Notes: generated from the letters alone by a model not told the origin. DNA of 64,000 nt from Tupaia tana (GCA_026018925.1 JAKSZU010000026.1:13631127-13695126), one strand, 5' to 3'. Counted from the first letter of the stretch, positions 19,886 to 30,287 are shown. Translations and numbers: made by a program.

Positions 19886-19955
19886 GGTCTTGGGGTCCTA
19901 CTAACCCAGGTTTAAGTCCTGATTCTGTCAAGCTGTGTCACCATGGGCAAGAATA
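19886..19955 (+). mobile_element. MIR fragment
   Basis: aacccaggtttaagtcctga ttctgtcaagctgtgtcacc is the 5' half of MIR. Confidence 0.7.
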
Positions 19956-20267
19956 ACATCTCTCACGCCAGCCTGTGGCCCCCTCAGAACCTTTTCATCA
20001 GCTGGAACTGCAAACAGTGCTTGGATTTCTCTGGGGAGGGTGAGTTGCTGATTATATTTTCTTGCCAGGTGAGTCCTTTTCGGGGACATGATTGCAGCCA
20101 CTGCTGGAGGAGGGTCCAATTAAGCAAGAGTCTGCTGGGAAGAAGGAAGATCTTGACCTAAGAGGAAATTCTGAACCCAGGGCAAAAAGAACCTTGGCAC
20201 AAGACCTGGGAGAGTGAAAAATGGTCTCCATAGCTGCTCTCAGAACCGTTCACTGATTCTTTACCCA

Positions 20268-20529
20268 ACAAGTGTTTTGAGCACCTACTATGTGCAGACC
20301 ATGTCCTGGGCAATGGGGACACAATGGGGACTAAGAAAAAAAAAAAACACAAAAAACTTTGCCCAGTGGAGCTTGCATTTCATTGCAATGGACAGAGGGA
20401 GGAGGAGAGCAGAGAATAAACATAATTAAGTGGCAAATATGTAAGCTTCTGGAAGGTGATGAACATATAGCAAAAAATAGAAAGCAGGGTAAGGAAAATG
20501 GAAAGTTACTGGGGAAGGCTATGACTTTA
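20268..20529 (-). mobile_element. L2, part 1 of 4 (split)
   Basis: ttgagcacctactatgtgca gaccatgtcctgggcaatgg then gagcttgcatttcattgca. Reverse L2 that resumes after three SINE insertions. Confidence 0.85.
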
Positions 20530-20817
20530 TTTTGTTATTTATTTATTTAGAGATATTTTTGCTATAGGGCAAGTGCACTCCCCAGAGAGAGAGAAAGAGG
20601 GAGAGAGAGAGAGAGAGAGAAAGTGAGAAATCCCCCCCCGCCCCCCGGGGAGGGGATGGCCATACTGCAATCCCTTCTTCTCCATTCTCCTCTCAGGATT
20701 TAGGGCATGCACATACATGTGCCTGGTGTGAGTTTCAAGTCACCGGGTCTGGGACTCAAACTGTGGTCAGCCATGTGGGAGTCCAGTGCCTTGACCACTA
20801 TACCACCTACTGGCCCC
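20530..20817 (-). mobile_element. SINE-A nested in L2
   Basis: tttgctatagggcaagtgca, GA and poly-C tracts in the body, head ending cctactggcccc. Flanks aaggctatgacttt and aaggctacagtttt. Confidence 0.9.
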
Positions 20818-21074
20818 AAGGCTACAGTTTTAAAATGGGAAGTCAGTGAAGACCTCACTGAGAGGACCACATTAGAGAAAAGACTCAGACGTGATGAGAG
20901 TGAGCCTTAATCCTGAGAGGACGAAATAAGCAGTGGGCACAGCCAGGGGTAGGAACATCCTAGATGCCCTGAAGAACAGCAGTGTGGCTGGAGCCCAATG
21001 GACAAGAGGAGAGGAGGAGGGGTGAAGTCAGCAGACAGTGATGGCACTCTGAAGGGCTGTCACGAGGACCTGGC
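20818..21074 (-). mobile_element. L2, part 2 of 4
   Basis: gtgaagacctcactgagagg then gaacagcagtgtggctggag continue L2 in reverse. Confidence 0.8.
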
Positions 21075-21346
21075 CTTTTTTTTTTTTTTTTTTTGGAGAG
21101 GTTTTTGCTATAGGGCGTGTGCGCTCGCCAGACAGACGGAGAGAGACAGAGAGACAGAAAGCGAGAAATCACCTCCCAGGGGGGATGACCACGCTGCAAT
21201 CCCTTCTCCTCCATTCTCCTCTCAGGATCTTGGGCACGCATGCACACGCGCCTGGTGTGAGTTTTAAGCCACAGTGTCCGGGACGCGAACCACGTTCGAC
21301 TACGTGGGAGTCCAGCGACATAGCCATTATGCTAACTGCTGGTCCC
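21075..21346 (-). mobile_element. SINE-A, young, nested in L2
   Basis: tgctatagggcgtgtgcgct and head ending ctgctggtccc. Duplication aggacctggc (21065) and aggacctgac (21347). Confidence 0.94.
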
Positions 21347-21427
21347 AGGACCTGACTTTTTATCTCAGTGAGATGAGAAGCCACTGAAGGGCTCTGAGCT
21401 GAGGAGACAGGATCTGACTTAGATTTT
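21347..21427 (-). mobile_element. L2, part 3 of 4
   Basis: gtgagatgagaagccactga agggctctgagc and gacaggatctgactta are reverse L2. Confidence 0.8.
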
Positions 21428-21681
21428 TTGGAGAGATTTTTGCTATGAGGCACCTGCAGTTGCCAGTGAGATAGAGAGAAACAGAGAGAGAGAAAGTGCA
21501 AAATCACCCACCAGGGGAGATGACCATGTTGTAACCCCTTCTCTTCCATTCTCCTCTCAGGATTTTGGGTATGCATGCACACGTGCCCAGTGTGAGCTTC
21601 AAGCCGCTGGGCCTGGAACTCGAATGGTGGTTGGCCATGTGGGAGTCCAGCGCCTTAACCACTATACCACTTGCCTGCCCC
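21428..21681 (-). mobile_element. SINE-A, older, nested in L2
   Basis: tgctatgaggcacctgcagt and head ending cttgcctgcccc. Duplication ttagatttt at 21419-21427 and 21682-21690. Confidence 0.9.
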
Positions 21682-22230
21682 TTAGATTTTAAAGGACTTC
21701 TTTTGCAGCTTACTGAGTGTAGATAGCAAGGGAACTGGAAGAGATCCAGGGAGATCAATGAAGAAATAACTACGATAACCCACACAAGAGAAGCTGAAGG
21801 CTGGCTGCAGTCAAGGTCAAATTCCGGACATCTACGGAAGGTCAAATCGACGGTTTTTGTGTGAACTGAATACAGAGAGTAAAAGACAGGAGTCCAGGTG
21901 GGCTCCAAGGGTTTCGATCTGAGCTAGAAGATGTTGCTGCCAATTACTGAGTTGGACATAAATGCAGGTGGAAGAGGGGGTTTGGAAAAGAGCCTCTGGA
22001 GTTTAGTCGTGGATGTGTTAGTTTTGAGTTGCCAATTAGACATCCATGTAGAGATGGCAGCTGGGCAGTTGGGGCAGTTGAGTACACGAGCCTGGGGTTT
22101 CGAGGAGAGATCAGAGGTGAGAAATACGTCTGAAAGAAGTCAGCATTTCATGGTATTTAGAGCCAGAAGGCTGAGTCTTCAGGAGTAAGCGGGATCCCCT
22201 TGGCTAGACTGAAGCATCAGCTCTGATGAC
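21682..22230 (-). mobile_element. L2, part 4 of 4
   Basis: The first part (gcttactgagtgtagatagc aagggaac) follows L2 order. Identity fades after about 21900, where gaggtttgg-type text gatgttagttttgagttgcc persists. Confidence 0.55.
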
Positions 22231-22317
22231 ATCAGTCTAGTGGGATTTCAGAGTAAGAAAATGGCTCAACAGAACTGTTCCAGCCCGGTGGACAGGCTCT
22301 TAGAACATACTTATAAA

Positions 22318-22568
22318 GGGGCCAGTAGGCGGCATGGTGGTTAAGGCATTGGACTTCCATGTGATCGACTACGGTTCAAGGTCCAGACCCAGCAGCTTAA
22401 AATGCATGCCAGGAGCCTGTGTGTACATGCCCAAAATCCGAAGAGGAGAATGGAGAAGGGATTGCAGCATGGCCATCCCCCCTGGGGGGGGTGATTTCTC
22501 ATTTTCTGTCTGTCTCTCTGGCAAGTGCATGTACCCTATAGCAAAAATCTCTAAAATATATGTGATAC
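22318..22568 (+). mobile_element. SINE-A
   Basis: Head ggggccagtaggcggcatgg, body with gcccaaaatccgaagagg, tail ccctatagcaaaaatctc. The flank atacttataaag is repeated on both sides (22307, 22570). Confidence 0.9.
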
Positions 22569-22619
22569 ATATACTTATAAAGTGGCTGGCTACTCCAAAT
22601 CACCCATTCAGATGCAAGG

Positions 22620-22700
22620 ATTCATTTGTTGTGTGTGCATTCATTCACCCATTCGCTCATCAGCTACTCATTCACTCACTCATTTGCTAAGCATCGTTTT
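22620..22700. repeat. Degenerate (ATTC)n tract
   Basis: ttcattcacccattcgctca and ctcattcactcactcatttg, perhaps an L2 tail. Confidence 0.6.
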
Positions 22701-22924
22701 ATTGCTACTTCCAGTGGAGGGTTACTTCAAGATGATCCACACAGGAGTCCCTCCCTCAAGTCCACAGTTCCAAGGAAGAGACATGGCAGGTACCCACAAA
22801 ACTCTCATATAGGGCAGCGGAAGATGCCCGAGAAAGGAAAATCCCCAATGAGCAGATGTACATCTGGCAAGCTGTATGAAGGGGACTGAGTTTCTGGTCT
22901 GGGAGGATGAATCACTCACAGTGA

Positions 22925-23110
22925 TTAGCTTCCTCTGATAGAACTCTGCCTGGCTACTCACTGGCTGAATGACTTTGGGCCCATCCACTGACCTCTCTGT
23001 TGAAATCACACACTGTATTCACCTCGCATGGTGAGTGGTCACGAGGATGAAATGCGATGATGTATTTCTAACACTTAGATGGTATCTGGCACATGGTGGT
23101 ACTTAAGTAT
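22925..23110 (+). mobile_element. MIR
   Basis: ctcactggctgaatgacttt gggc, then gtgagtggtcacgaggatga aatgcgatg and ctggcacatggtgg. Confidence 0.85.
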
Positions 23111-24125
23111 CAGCCACACTTTCTAGGGACAGCCCATACTGGTCTCTAACCTCTCCTGCAAAGCTTGCCCCTGGGGACCCTTTCGCTGCTGATTCTGGTC
23201 ACCTTTCTCCCAATAGCCTAAGGCTAAGGATTCTGGGAGTAGGAGGGGCAGGAAGGGTGGAGTGTCCTTGAAGGTTTCAGTTAGACATTTCTGCACTAGG
23301 TCCTTGGCACTCCAACCTGAGCAGGCTACCTCAGAACCTCTTGTAGAAATGGCACTTTTCCTTTCTGCGCTCTGTCCGAGCTTCTCTCTCGATAACCTAG
23401 GAATGAATTTGTCTCTTTCTTCCCCTGCAGTCACCCACTGGACCTTTTTGTCAGCCAGAACTGCTGTTGGAGCTTCTGAGATGACTCAGTTAGGACTTTC
23501 TGTTTCTGCAGACACACACACACACACACACACCTTGTACTCAAGGCTGAGGTTGGGGAGGAAATTCCTAACAAGCAGAGTAAGCTGCCGTTGGAATCTG
23601 CAGAGAGGACAGACCAGACAAGCCACAAATCTCGATGGCAGGCGGTGAGCTCCCGAGGTCTGGGCTCGTTAGTTTTAAAATAACACAGCAGAGAAGTAAG
23701 ATAAAGGGCTTCAGTGGGGAAAGCTGTCAGACTCCTGGCCTCACACAGTGGGAACCACCGGAGGGGTCCCCTCATCTCTCCTCCCGGGTTGTAGAAATTA
23801 AGTTCGCTGACTTGGTCAGGGGCTGTGCTGTCAGATCACAGACTCAGAACTTGTCAGAGCTAGGCCAGTCTTTGGAGGGCATGGAGTCCAAGGTTGAGGG
23901 GGCAGGTGCTACACTCAGGCACTTGGTGAGTTAGGGGCTGAACAAGGGTCATCTCTGTTCTGCAGCTGTAGTGGATGCCGTAGTCACAGCCTAGATCTTC
24001 TTTACCAGATTGGTGTGAGTGTTGGCTACAAATGCCTCCTAGCTGGTCCCCTCCAGAAGATAATGCTCACCCCGGCAGGGACGGCAGCCCCTAGCCAGTG
24101 CCTAACTAATTTCAGAGTACAAAGA
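23111..24125. other. Intron sequence with (CA)n at 23513-23532
   Basis: About 1 kb of gene-like composition without a recognisable repeat except a CA microsatellite (23513-23532). Open frames on both strands have no known motif or exon borders. Confidence 0.5.
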
Positions 24126-24128
24126 CCT

Positions 24129-24261
24129 GCCCCGTAGGTGGCATGGTGGTTAAAGGTGCTGGACTCCCACATGGTCAACCACGGTTCAAGTCCTGGACCT
24201 GGTAGCTTGCTTTCCTACTTTCTCTCTCTGGTCAAATTAAAATAAATTAAAAAAAAAAAAA
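24129..24261 (+). mobile_element. SINE-B
   Basis: gtaggtggcatggtggttaa, B box ggttcaagtcc, tail ggtcaaattaaaataaatta. Confidence 0.85.
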
Positions 24262-24342
24262 GGCAGGACCAAATCTAGGGTGCAAATCAGATTCCAGAGC
24301 TTCCCCTGTGATCAGGCTGAGGTCTGATTCCAGTTGAAACTC

Positions 24343-24422
24343 TTGGGTCATAGGAAAAGTCAAGATACATTTTTGCATAGAAAAAGAGAAGAAAATACAT
24401 CATGACTTTTCGGACGACCCGA
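24343..24422 (-). mobile_element. MITE-1
   Basis: Inverted ends ttgggtcataggaaaagtca and tgacttttcggacgacccga, TA follows. Interior tttttgcatagaaaaagag shows reverse orientation. Confidence 0.85.
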
Positions 24423-24605
24423 TACATCTTTCCTAGCTTCCACCCTCTGCCCTAGCTTGCTTGCTTACTGCCTTTGTCCGGTGAACACACCCTCAATTTG
24501 TCACGTGGACCCAACTCCCACCACGGGTTTTATTTCTTATGAATGCCATGTGAGAAACAGACCACATCCATTTTTTCTCTATCAAACTGCTACATGCAAA
24601 GCAAT

Positions 24606-24818
24606 GGTTAAGGCCCATTCATGATACCACATGCTGGATGCTGCTACTTAGGAAGCTGAAGCCACATGGGAGGCCAGGGTTCTAGCCCCAGCCCCATCTT
24701 AAAACCCAGGCTCAGTGACTGACACCTGTAGCCCTAGCTAGTTGGGAGACTGAGGCAGGAGAATCATGAGCTCAAAGTCAGGAGGGGCAACCTAGTGAGA
24801 CCTCGTCTAAGAAATAAC
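24606..24818 (+). mobile_element. 7SL-derived (Alu/B1-type) SINE
   Basis: The part at 24709-24815 reads gctcagtgactgacacctgt agccctagc, gggagactgaggcaggagaa and gcaacctagtgagacctcgt ct, in the order of an Alu or B1 monomer. The preceding 100 bases (gctacttaggaagctgaagc) look like a decayed second monomer. Such SINEs are known from rodents, primates and treeshrews. Confidence 0.78.
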
Positions 24819-24864
24819 ACCCCCACCACCACCAACGACACACACGCCCAGGTTAAGCATTGAC

Positions 24865-25035
24865 TGTGACAGTGACACATGGAGTCAGACAGACATGGCT
24901 TTGAATCTCTGCTTTGCTACTCCCTGACTGCATGACCCACAAGAAGTAATACAACATTATTGAACCTTAGTTTTCTCATCTGAGGATAGATGTTAATGGA
25001 CATTTCTTGGATGCATAAAAAATGCTCGATTTATG
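24865..25035 (+). mobile_element. MIR
   Basis: gagtcagacagacatggctt tgaatctctgctttgctact, cctgactgcatgaccc and ttagttttctcatctgagga. Confidence 0.88.
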
Positions 25036-25238
25036 TTATTGGATGATGATGGGAAGAAAGAAGAGGTTGCTCTATACCAACTCCACCAATCAGCAGAAAT
25101 CTCTCAGAAGACTCCACCCCTTCAGCTCCAGCACCAATCATCAGCGGGCTTTCAAATCACACCCTGTCCATTCCTCTTTCTTTAGGCTTATCCCAGAAGC
25201 TCCAGCCTTTGCTGATATTCTCTGACAAAGGATTCCCT

Positions 25239-25261
25239 GGGGGGGGGGGGGGGGGGGGGGG
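25239..25261. repeat. Poly-G run (23 G)
   Basis: Uninterrupted guanines following gattccct. Confidence 0.97.
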
Positions 25262-25364
25262 CAAGGGAGCTCTGGAGAGAGGAGACGTCTGGTTTTACAT
25301 GAAGAGGCCAGTTCTTAATGTCAGCCGAAGCACCCAGCTGTCCCACCTGTAGGAAACGGCTCCT

Positions 25365-25500
25365 CCACCGTGATTCTGAATAAGGAGCTGATGGGAAAGG
25401 TCTGTCCCTCCATTGGGACTTTTATCTGCATTGTAAAAGTCAAACCCATTACCTCAGGATTGTGGGTTTATTGGAGAGCTTTATCTTTATTAGGCAGTCA
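25365..25500. promoter_or_regulatory. Candidate conserved noncoding element
   Basis: Repeat-free block with gacttttatctgcattgtaa and tttatctttattaggcagtc. Composition suggests constraint. No direct proof. Confidence 0.35.
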
Positions 25501-25895
25501 GCTTCATGATGATTGCCCACCAATTTGATGGGCTCCCCTTGGCTATGGGGGAAGGCGCCATACTGCAATAGGAACAGGTAGGGTGTCTTAGGCCGGCTTC
25601 CCCCTCCACCGCGTGGGCAGAAGTCTCTTTCAACTGCATGGTTTTCCAGTTGACAATGCAGGGACTGAACCACCGGTAGCCACCGGGTGCTTTGGATACA
25701 GGCAAACCAGCTTGAAAGCTGTTCTGGTATTTTCAGACCACAATCTTGAAAGAATCCCTTCATCTCTTTTCTGCAAAACGGGGATAATGATCGTGTCCAG
25801 CTCATGGAGATGATGCACGCAAAGGGCTTAACCCCATTCTCAGTGCAGAGTAGGACTGAATCGATGTTAACTGTCACCGCATCGTAATGATTCGT
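25501..25895. other. Intron sequence; MIR trace near 25740-25880
   Basis: cccttcatctcttttctgca aaacggggataatgatc and catggagatgatgcacgcaa suggest a divergent forward MIR. A minus-strand open frame of 194 codons crosses this region but is not credible. Confidence 0.5.
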
Positions 25896-26117
25896 TGTAA
25901 ATGGCCTCTGGGACCAGAATCTCCTCACCTCTCTGTCTTTGCTCAGTTTGACCCCTCTGCTCAGAGTGCCCTCTCTACCCTTGTCTGCCAGAAAGAGCCT
26001 CGCTCGTCCTTCAAGGCTCAGTTCAATGATCACACTCTCCTTGGCTGACCTCGCCCCAGACCTGTCTCCCCACAGGAATAAATTCTAGTGGTGAACACAC
26101 CACCATGTTCCAGCATC
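25896..26117 (+). mobile_element. L2 fragment
   Basis: cctctctgtctttgctcagt, gtgccctctctacccttgtc and cctcgctcgtccttcaaggc tcagttcaatg match L2. Confidence 0.75.
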
Positions 26118-26154
26118 TCTTTGCAAATATGCCATGACTTTTCTGACAACCTAA
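26118..26154 (+). mobile_element. MITE-1, right half only
   Basis: ctttgcaaatatgccatgac ttttctgacaacctaa then TA. The left arm is missing. Confidence 0.7.
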
Positions 26155-26272
26155 TATTTAAACCTTGGTTTTCTCGTTTTAAAAATGGGGATAATAATAC
26201 CTTACATAGAGGGGTGGTTATGGGAAATACATATTTTTAAGGCTAAGCACAATGTCTTATTATTGCAATTAT
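26155..26272 (+). mobile_element. MIR fragment
   Basis: ttggttttctcgttttaaaa atggggataataataccttac and ggctaagcacaatg. Confidence 0.75.
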
Positions 26273-26508
26273 AATTATTATTTTGAAAGAGATTTTTGCT
26301 GTTGGGGGTATGTGCTTGCCAGAGAGACAGAGACAGACAGGAAACAAGAAATCATCCATCCTTTCTCCTCTATTCTCCTTTTGGGGATTTTGGGCACACA
26401 CACACATATGCACCCAGCATGAGTTTCAAGCTGCCAGGTCTGGGACTTGGACAGCGTCAACCATATGGGAGTCCAGCACCATAACCACTCTGCCACCTGC
26501 TGGCCCCC
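26273..26508 (-). mobile_element. SINE-A, older, nested in MIR
   Basis: tgctgttgggggtatgtgct and head ending cacctgctggccccc. Duplication attgcaattat at 26262-26272 and 26509-26519. Confidence 0.9.
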
Positions 26509-26681
26509 ATTGCAATTATTATCAAAAGAGGTGTGGTAGCTCCAGTACAAGAAGGAATTTCTGTTTGGTGAGGAGCCTGTGTGTTACTCATCCCCAACCA
26601 TCACTAAGGAGCACATGGCTTCCAATTTGCCTGGAATGGCTTGGGAAGCCTGAAGTTAGGAGACTGATCCCAGTGATTTCT

Positions 26682-26948
26682 TTTTTTTTTTTTTTGAGAG
26701 GTTTTCGCTATAGGGCGCGTGCGCTCGCCAGACAGACAGAGAGAGAGACATAGAGACAGAAAGCGAGAAATCACCCCCCAGGGGGGATGGTCACGCCGCA
26801 ATCCCTTCTCCTCCATTCTCCTCTCGGGATCCTGGGCACGCACGCACACGCGCCCGGCGTGAGTTTTAAGCCACCGGGTCCAGGACACGAACCGCGGTCG
26901 ACTACGTGGGAGTCCAGCAACATAGCCATTACGCTAACTGCTGGTTCC
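26682..26948 (-). mobile_element. SINE-A, young
   Basis: cgctatagggcgcgtgcgct, CpG-rich throughout, head ending ctgctggttcc. 18-bp duplication ctgatcccagtgatttct (one mismatch) at 26664 and 26949. Confidence 0.96.
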
Positions 26949-27189
26949 CTGATCCCAATGATTTCTGAAGAGCCTGATCCATTCCAAGATGTGTGTGAGT
27001 CAAATTCCTCTTTGGGGCTAAGTTACCCCCTGCTTTCTCAATACATTGCTGGGGGGTGGCCCAGGAGGGGCTGGACCTACCAGCATTCTCATTAGCCCAT
27101 AATGTAAGACCAAATGTCGTGGCCTCCACACACAGCATCTAAGGTGACCGACTGAAGCATGGGCATACCAGCTCCTCAATGCACTGTGC

Positions 27190-27269
27190 CAGAGTAAAGA
27201 ACGCTCACATTTCTTGAGCACCTACTATGTACCAAGTACCCCATTAGACATTTAAAACCCATCATTTCA
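27190..27269 (-). mobile_element. MIR, left part (split)
   Basis: tcttgagcacctactatgta ccaagtaccccattagacat, reverse MIR that continues after two SINEs at 27700. Confidence 0.75.
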
Positions 27270-27467
27270 GGGACCAGCAGGTGGCATGGTGGTTGGTGTG
27301 CTGGATACTCCCACATGGCTGATCACGGTTCAAGTCCTGGACCTGGTGGCTTGCTTTCTCCTGGACCTGGTGGCTTGCTTTCTCATGTGTGTCTCTCTCT
27401 GGTCAAATTAAAATAAATGAATGAATAAATAAAATTAAATAAAGTAATCCTTTAAAAAAATAAAAAA
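27270..27467 (+). mobile_element. SINE-B with 24-bp internal duplication
   Basis: Head gggaccagcaggtggcatgg. The segment ctggacctggtggcttgctt plus tctc occurs twice in tandem (27337-27360 and 27361-27384). Target flank aaaacccatcatttca on both sides. Confidence 0.92.
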
Positions 27468-27485
27468 TAAAACCCATCATTTCAG

Positions 27486-27622
27486 GGACCAGCAGGTGGT
27501 GTGGTGATTAAGATGTTGGACTCCCACATGGTCGACTGCAATTTGAGTCCCAGACCTGGCAGGTTGCTTTCTCACTTTCTCTTTCTCTCTGTGTCTCTCT
27601 CTGGTGGATTAAAAGGAAGAAA

Positions 27623-27667
<45 letters not shown>

Positions 27668-27690
27668 AAAAAAGAATAAAATTTAAAAAA
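27486..27690 (+). mobile_element. SINE-B, second insertion at same target
   Basis: Head gggaccagcaggtggtgtgg directly after the right target copy of the previous SINE. The tail is an AAAG microsatellite. Confidence 0.92.
27609..27672. repeat. (GAAA)n microsatellite
   Basis: About 14 units in the tail of the SINE-B at 27486. Confidence 0.95.
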
Positions 27691-27860
27691 CAATTATTTA
27701 AAAACATATCTCATTGAAGTCCCATAATAAACTCTCAATTGTCTTAAGATGAGAAAACTGAGGCTCAGAGAGGTACAGTGACATGCCCGAAGGCATACAG
27801 TAAGCAAGTGAGGAAACCCAGAATGGTCAGAAATTGCGGTTGGGTGTTCCTGCTTGCAGG
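27691..27860 (-). mobile_element. MIR, right part (split)
   Basis: agatgagaaaactgaggctc agagaggtacagtgacatgc and cagtaagcaagtgagga. Confidence 0.88.
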
Positions 27861-28019
27861 CGGAGCATGGCTCTGCAATCCAGACAGACTGCGTTTGTAC
27901 GGCTCTGGGTGTCATTCTGTCCCTTTCCACTGCCGGTCATGTCCCCACCTCCCCGTGCTGCCTGGTGCGCCATCTCCCTGTTTCCTCAGCCGTGCCCGGT
28001 TCCCCGGCTGCTGTCTGCA

Positions 28020-28240
28020 CAGTCCATTGACCGAGACACTCAATCAATCAGGCAGCCTGCTCCGACAGCTAAAAAACACCCCGTCGACCAATTTTCCCTC
28101 CAGCGCCTTTCTGAGGACCATGAAACCTCACTAATTTGGAATTTGCAATGATTTCTGACATAGAACCTGCATTTCTCATTCTGGTTAAAAAATGTCTGAA
28201 TGAAATGTCATCACGCGAACCCCGGGGAGCTCCTGCGCCA
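28020..28240. promoter_or_regulatory. Candidate conserved noncoding element
   Basis: Repeat-free text with cactcaatcaatcaggcagc, aaacctcactaatttggaat and caatgatttctgacatagaa. Resembles deeply conserved intronic enhancers. Unproven. Confidence 0.4.
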
Positions 28241-28344
28241 GGCCCTGTTTTCACTCCTTTTCTCTCTGTTCCTGCTCCTGGTTTCTTTCACCCACATCCA
28301 TCATTGCTGTGTGGGACAGGACTGACAGCATCGTCACCAACACG

Positions 28345-28575
28345 AACACTGCAGCACTCAGTCGAGTGTCAGGAGCACCAGCCACGTGCCAGGCACTGGT
28401 GGAAGTGCTTTGTGCGAGTTTGAGCTCATGGACCCCACGATTACTGCAGGCTGGCACGGTGATCGGCCCCAAGTTACCAAGGAAGAAACCGAGGCACGAG
28501 GAGATCCCACGCATAGGTGGGATAGAGATGGAATTCCAACCCAGACAATCTGACTTCAGCGTCCATGGTCTTTTT
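28345..28575 (-). mobile_element. MIR
   Basis: agccacgtgccaggcactgg, tgagctcatggaccccacga, aaaccgaggcacgaggagat and atggaattccaacccagac. Confidence 0.88.
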
Positions 28576-28589
28576 GTTGTTGTTGTTGT

Positions 28590-28902
28590 TGTTTTTCAGT
28601 TCGTTTGTTTTTTTGATTCACAATGAAGTTTTATGCTTCAGCTAGTCAACACCAATACACAAGTTTGAAAAAGGGCTACGGTCCCATATAGCTGCTTTTA
28701 AAAATGTGACTATGACAAGCATCAGATAAAAATCCATTTTAAAGGGTCCATTTTTCACTTACACATAAGCAATGCATCTTATTTACACACACATGGCTGA
28801 ATTTCCCTTCAGCCGTCTTCGTAGAAGGTGTAGATTTTAGTGGGAAGGCAATTCATATGTTGCTTTTATAGGAAGACTCAATACCCTCTTTGCAGGCAGT
28901 TT
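28590..28902 (-). pseudogene. Possible retrocopy of an mRNA 3' end
   Basis: On the minus strand the sequence ends in an A-rich tail (28610-28575) preceded about 20 bases earlier by the variant poly-A signal cataaa and by 3'UTR-like text (gtgtattggtgttgactagc). The source gene is not recognised and no target duplication was found, so a unique conserved block is an alternative. It may continue at 29172-29300 beyond a SINE. Confidence 0.3.
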
Positions 28903-29171
28903 TTTTTTTTTTTTTTCTTTTTTTGGAGAGGTTTTTGCTATAGGGCGTGTGCACTCGCCAGAGAGACAGGGAGACAGGGAGACAGAAAGTGAGAAATCAC
29001 CCCCCGGGGGGGTGGCCACGCTGCAATTCCTTCTCCTCCATTCTCCTTTCGGGATCTTGGGCACGCATGCACATGCGCCCAGCGTGAGTTTAAGCCACTG
29101 GGTCCGGGACTCAAACGGCAGTTGACTACATGGGAGTCCAGCGACATAGCCATTATGCTAACTGCGGTCCC
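28903..29171 (-). mobile_element. SINE-A
   Basis: tgctatagggcgtgtgcact and head ending taactgcggtccc. Flanks ttgcaggcagttt and ttacaggcagttt. Confidence 0.94.
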
Positions 29172-29304
29172 TTTACAGGCAGTTTTGATGATACTAATTT
29201 TGTCTCCCTATTAACGACCAATAATAATTAAACCCTAATGAAAAACATGAAGATTAAGATTCAGTATTCCCATCCTGTATATGAATTTTTAAAGGGGTCA
29301 ACTG

Positions 29305-29490
29305 GGGGCCAGCAGGAGGCATGGTGGTTAAAGGCACGGCCAACCGCAGTTCACGTCTCAGACCTGGCGACTTGCTTTCTCATGTTCCCTTTCTCTCTGT
29401 CTCTGTTTGGTCAAATTAAATAATAAAAAATAATAATAATAAAAACAAATGGAATTAAAATAAATAATCTAAAAAAATGTGAAATCATAG
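29305..29490 (+). mobile_element. SINE-B
   Basis: Head ggggccagcaggaggcatgg, part of the stem deleted, tail of AAT repeats. Duplication aggggtcaactg at 29293 and 29491. Confidence 0.9.
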
Positions 29491-29502
29491 AGGGGTCAAC
29501 TG

Positions 29503-29924
29503 CCTAGTCTGCATAAATTATATCTGGCAACAAAGCAGAAAGCAAAGATGATTCTGAAAGACTTGAAAAAAGCTCTGGCCTATGAGACATTAACCACTGA
29601 GAGACCATGGCCTGAACCCCGACACTGTAGTGCCTCTTGGGTTGGGCACCACGGGCACCACTGGTAGACTCTCCAAGCCCCGATAGCGCCTCCCACTCTG
29701 AGCCTCCGAGAACACTGTGGAACGGGCCAGGAGGCTCTGTGTTCTCCTCCAGGTGTGGGATTGCATGTAGAGGCAGAGAGATGGGCACTTGCTTTCTCCT
29801 TGAACCCACTGAGTCTGCTCACCATGCTCACCTGCTCACCACGCAGATCCCATCATGTCAATCCCTCTGCAGGGCCCTGAGAAGCAAATCCAAACCTCGA
29901 TGTGGCTTTTATAGGTCTTCGAGG
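29503..29924. other. Intron sequence, nothing recognised
   Basis: G+C-richer unique sequence without exon borders that fit SRRM4. Confidence 0.5.
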
Positions 29925-30060
29925 TCTGGCCCTGGCTGACCTCTCCAGGCCTGTCTTTCTCTGCTGTTTCTCGCTTATATCCTCCAACCCTCTGAAGGTC
30001 TTGCAGGGCCCTGAACAGCCCTTGCATCTTAGCTCACTTTGTTCTCCTTGCCAGATGCTG
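29925..30060 (+). mobile_element. L2 fragment
   Basis: ttcgaggtctggccctggct gacctctccaggcctgtctt matches L2. Confidence 0.75.
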
Positions 30061-30074
30061 CAGGGCATGGAACT

Positions 30075-30270
30075 CAAGGGCATGGTCTAGAACCAGATCC
30101 GCTGGGTTCAAACCCTGGTGCTGCCACTCTGTGAGCATGAGCAATTGACTTCGCCTCTCTGTACCGCAGTGCTTCATGTGTAAGATGAGGGTTACAGAGA
30201 GGATTAATAAGAATATATGTAAAGCTCTTGGAAAAGGGCTGGCACATGTAAGTGCTCTGTTTACTAATTA
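30075..30270 (+). mobile_element. MIR
   Basis: gctgggttcaaaccctggtg ctgccactctgtg, gtaagatgagggttacagag and gctctgtttactaatta. Confidence 0.9.
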
Positions 30271-30287
30271 AGAAATAGCGTCAGTCA

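Noticed and set aside
25449-26033. Minus-strand open frame of 194 codons, the longest in the window
   Set aside because: It crosses a divergent MIR and an L2 fragment, has no known motif, and lacks splice context consistent with SRRM4.
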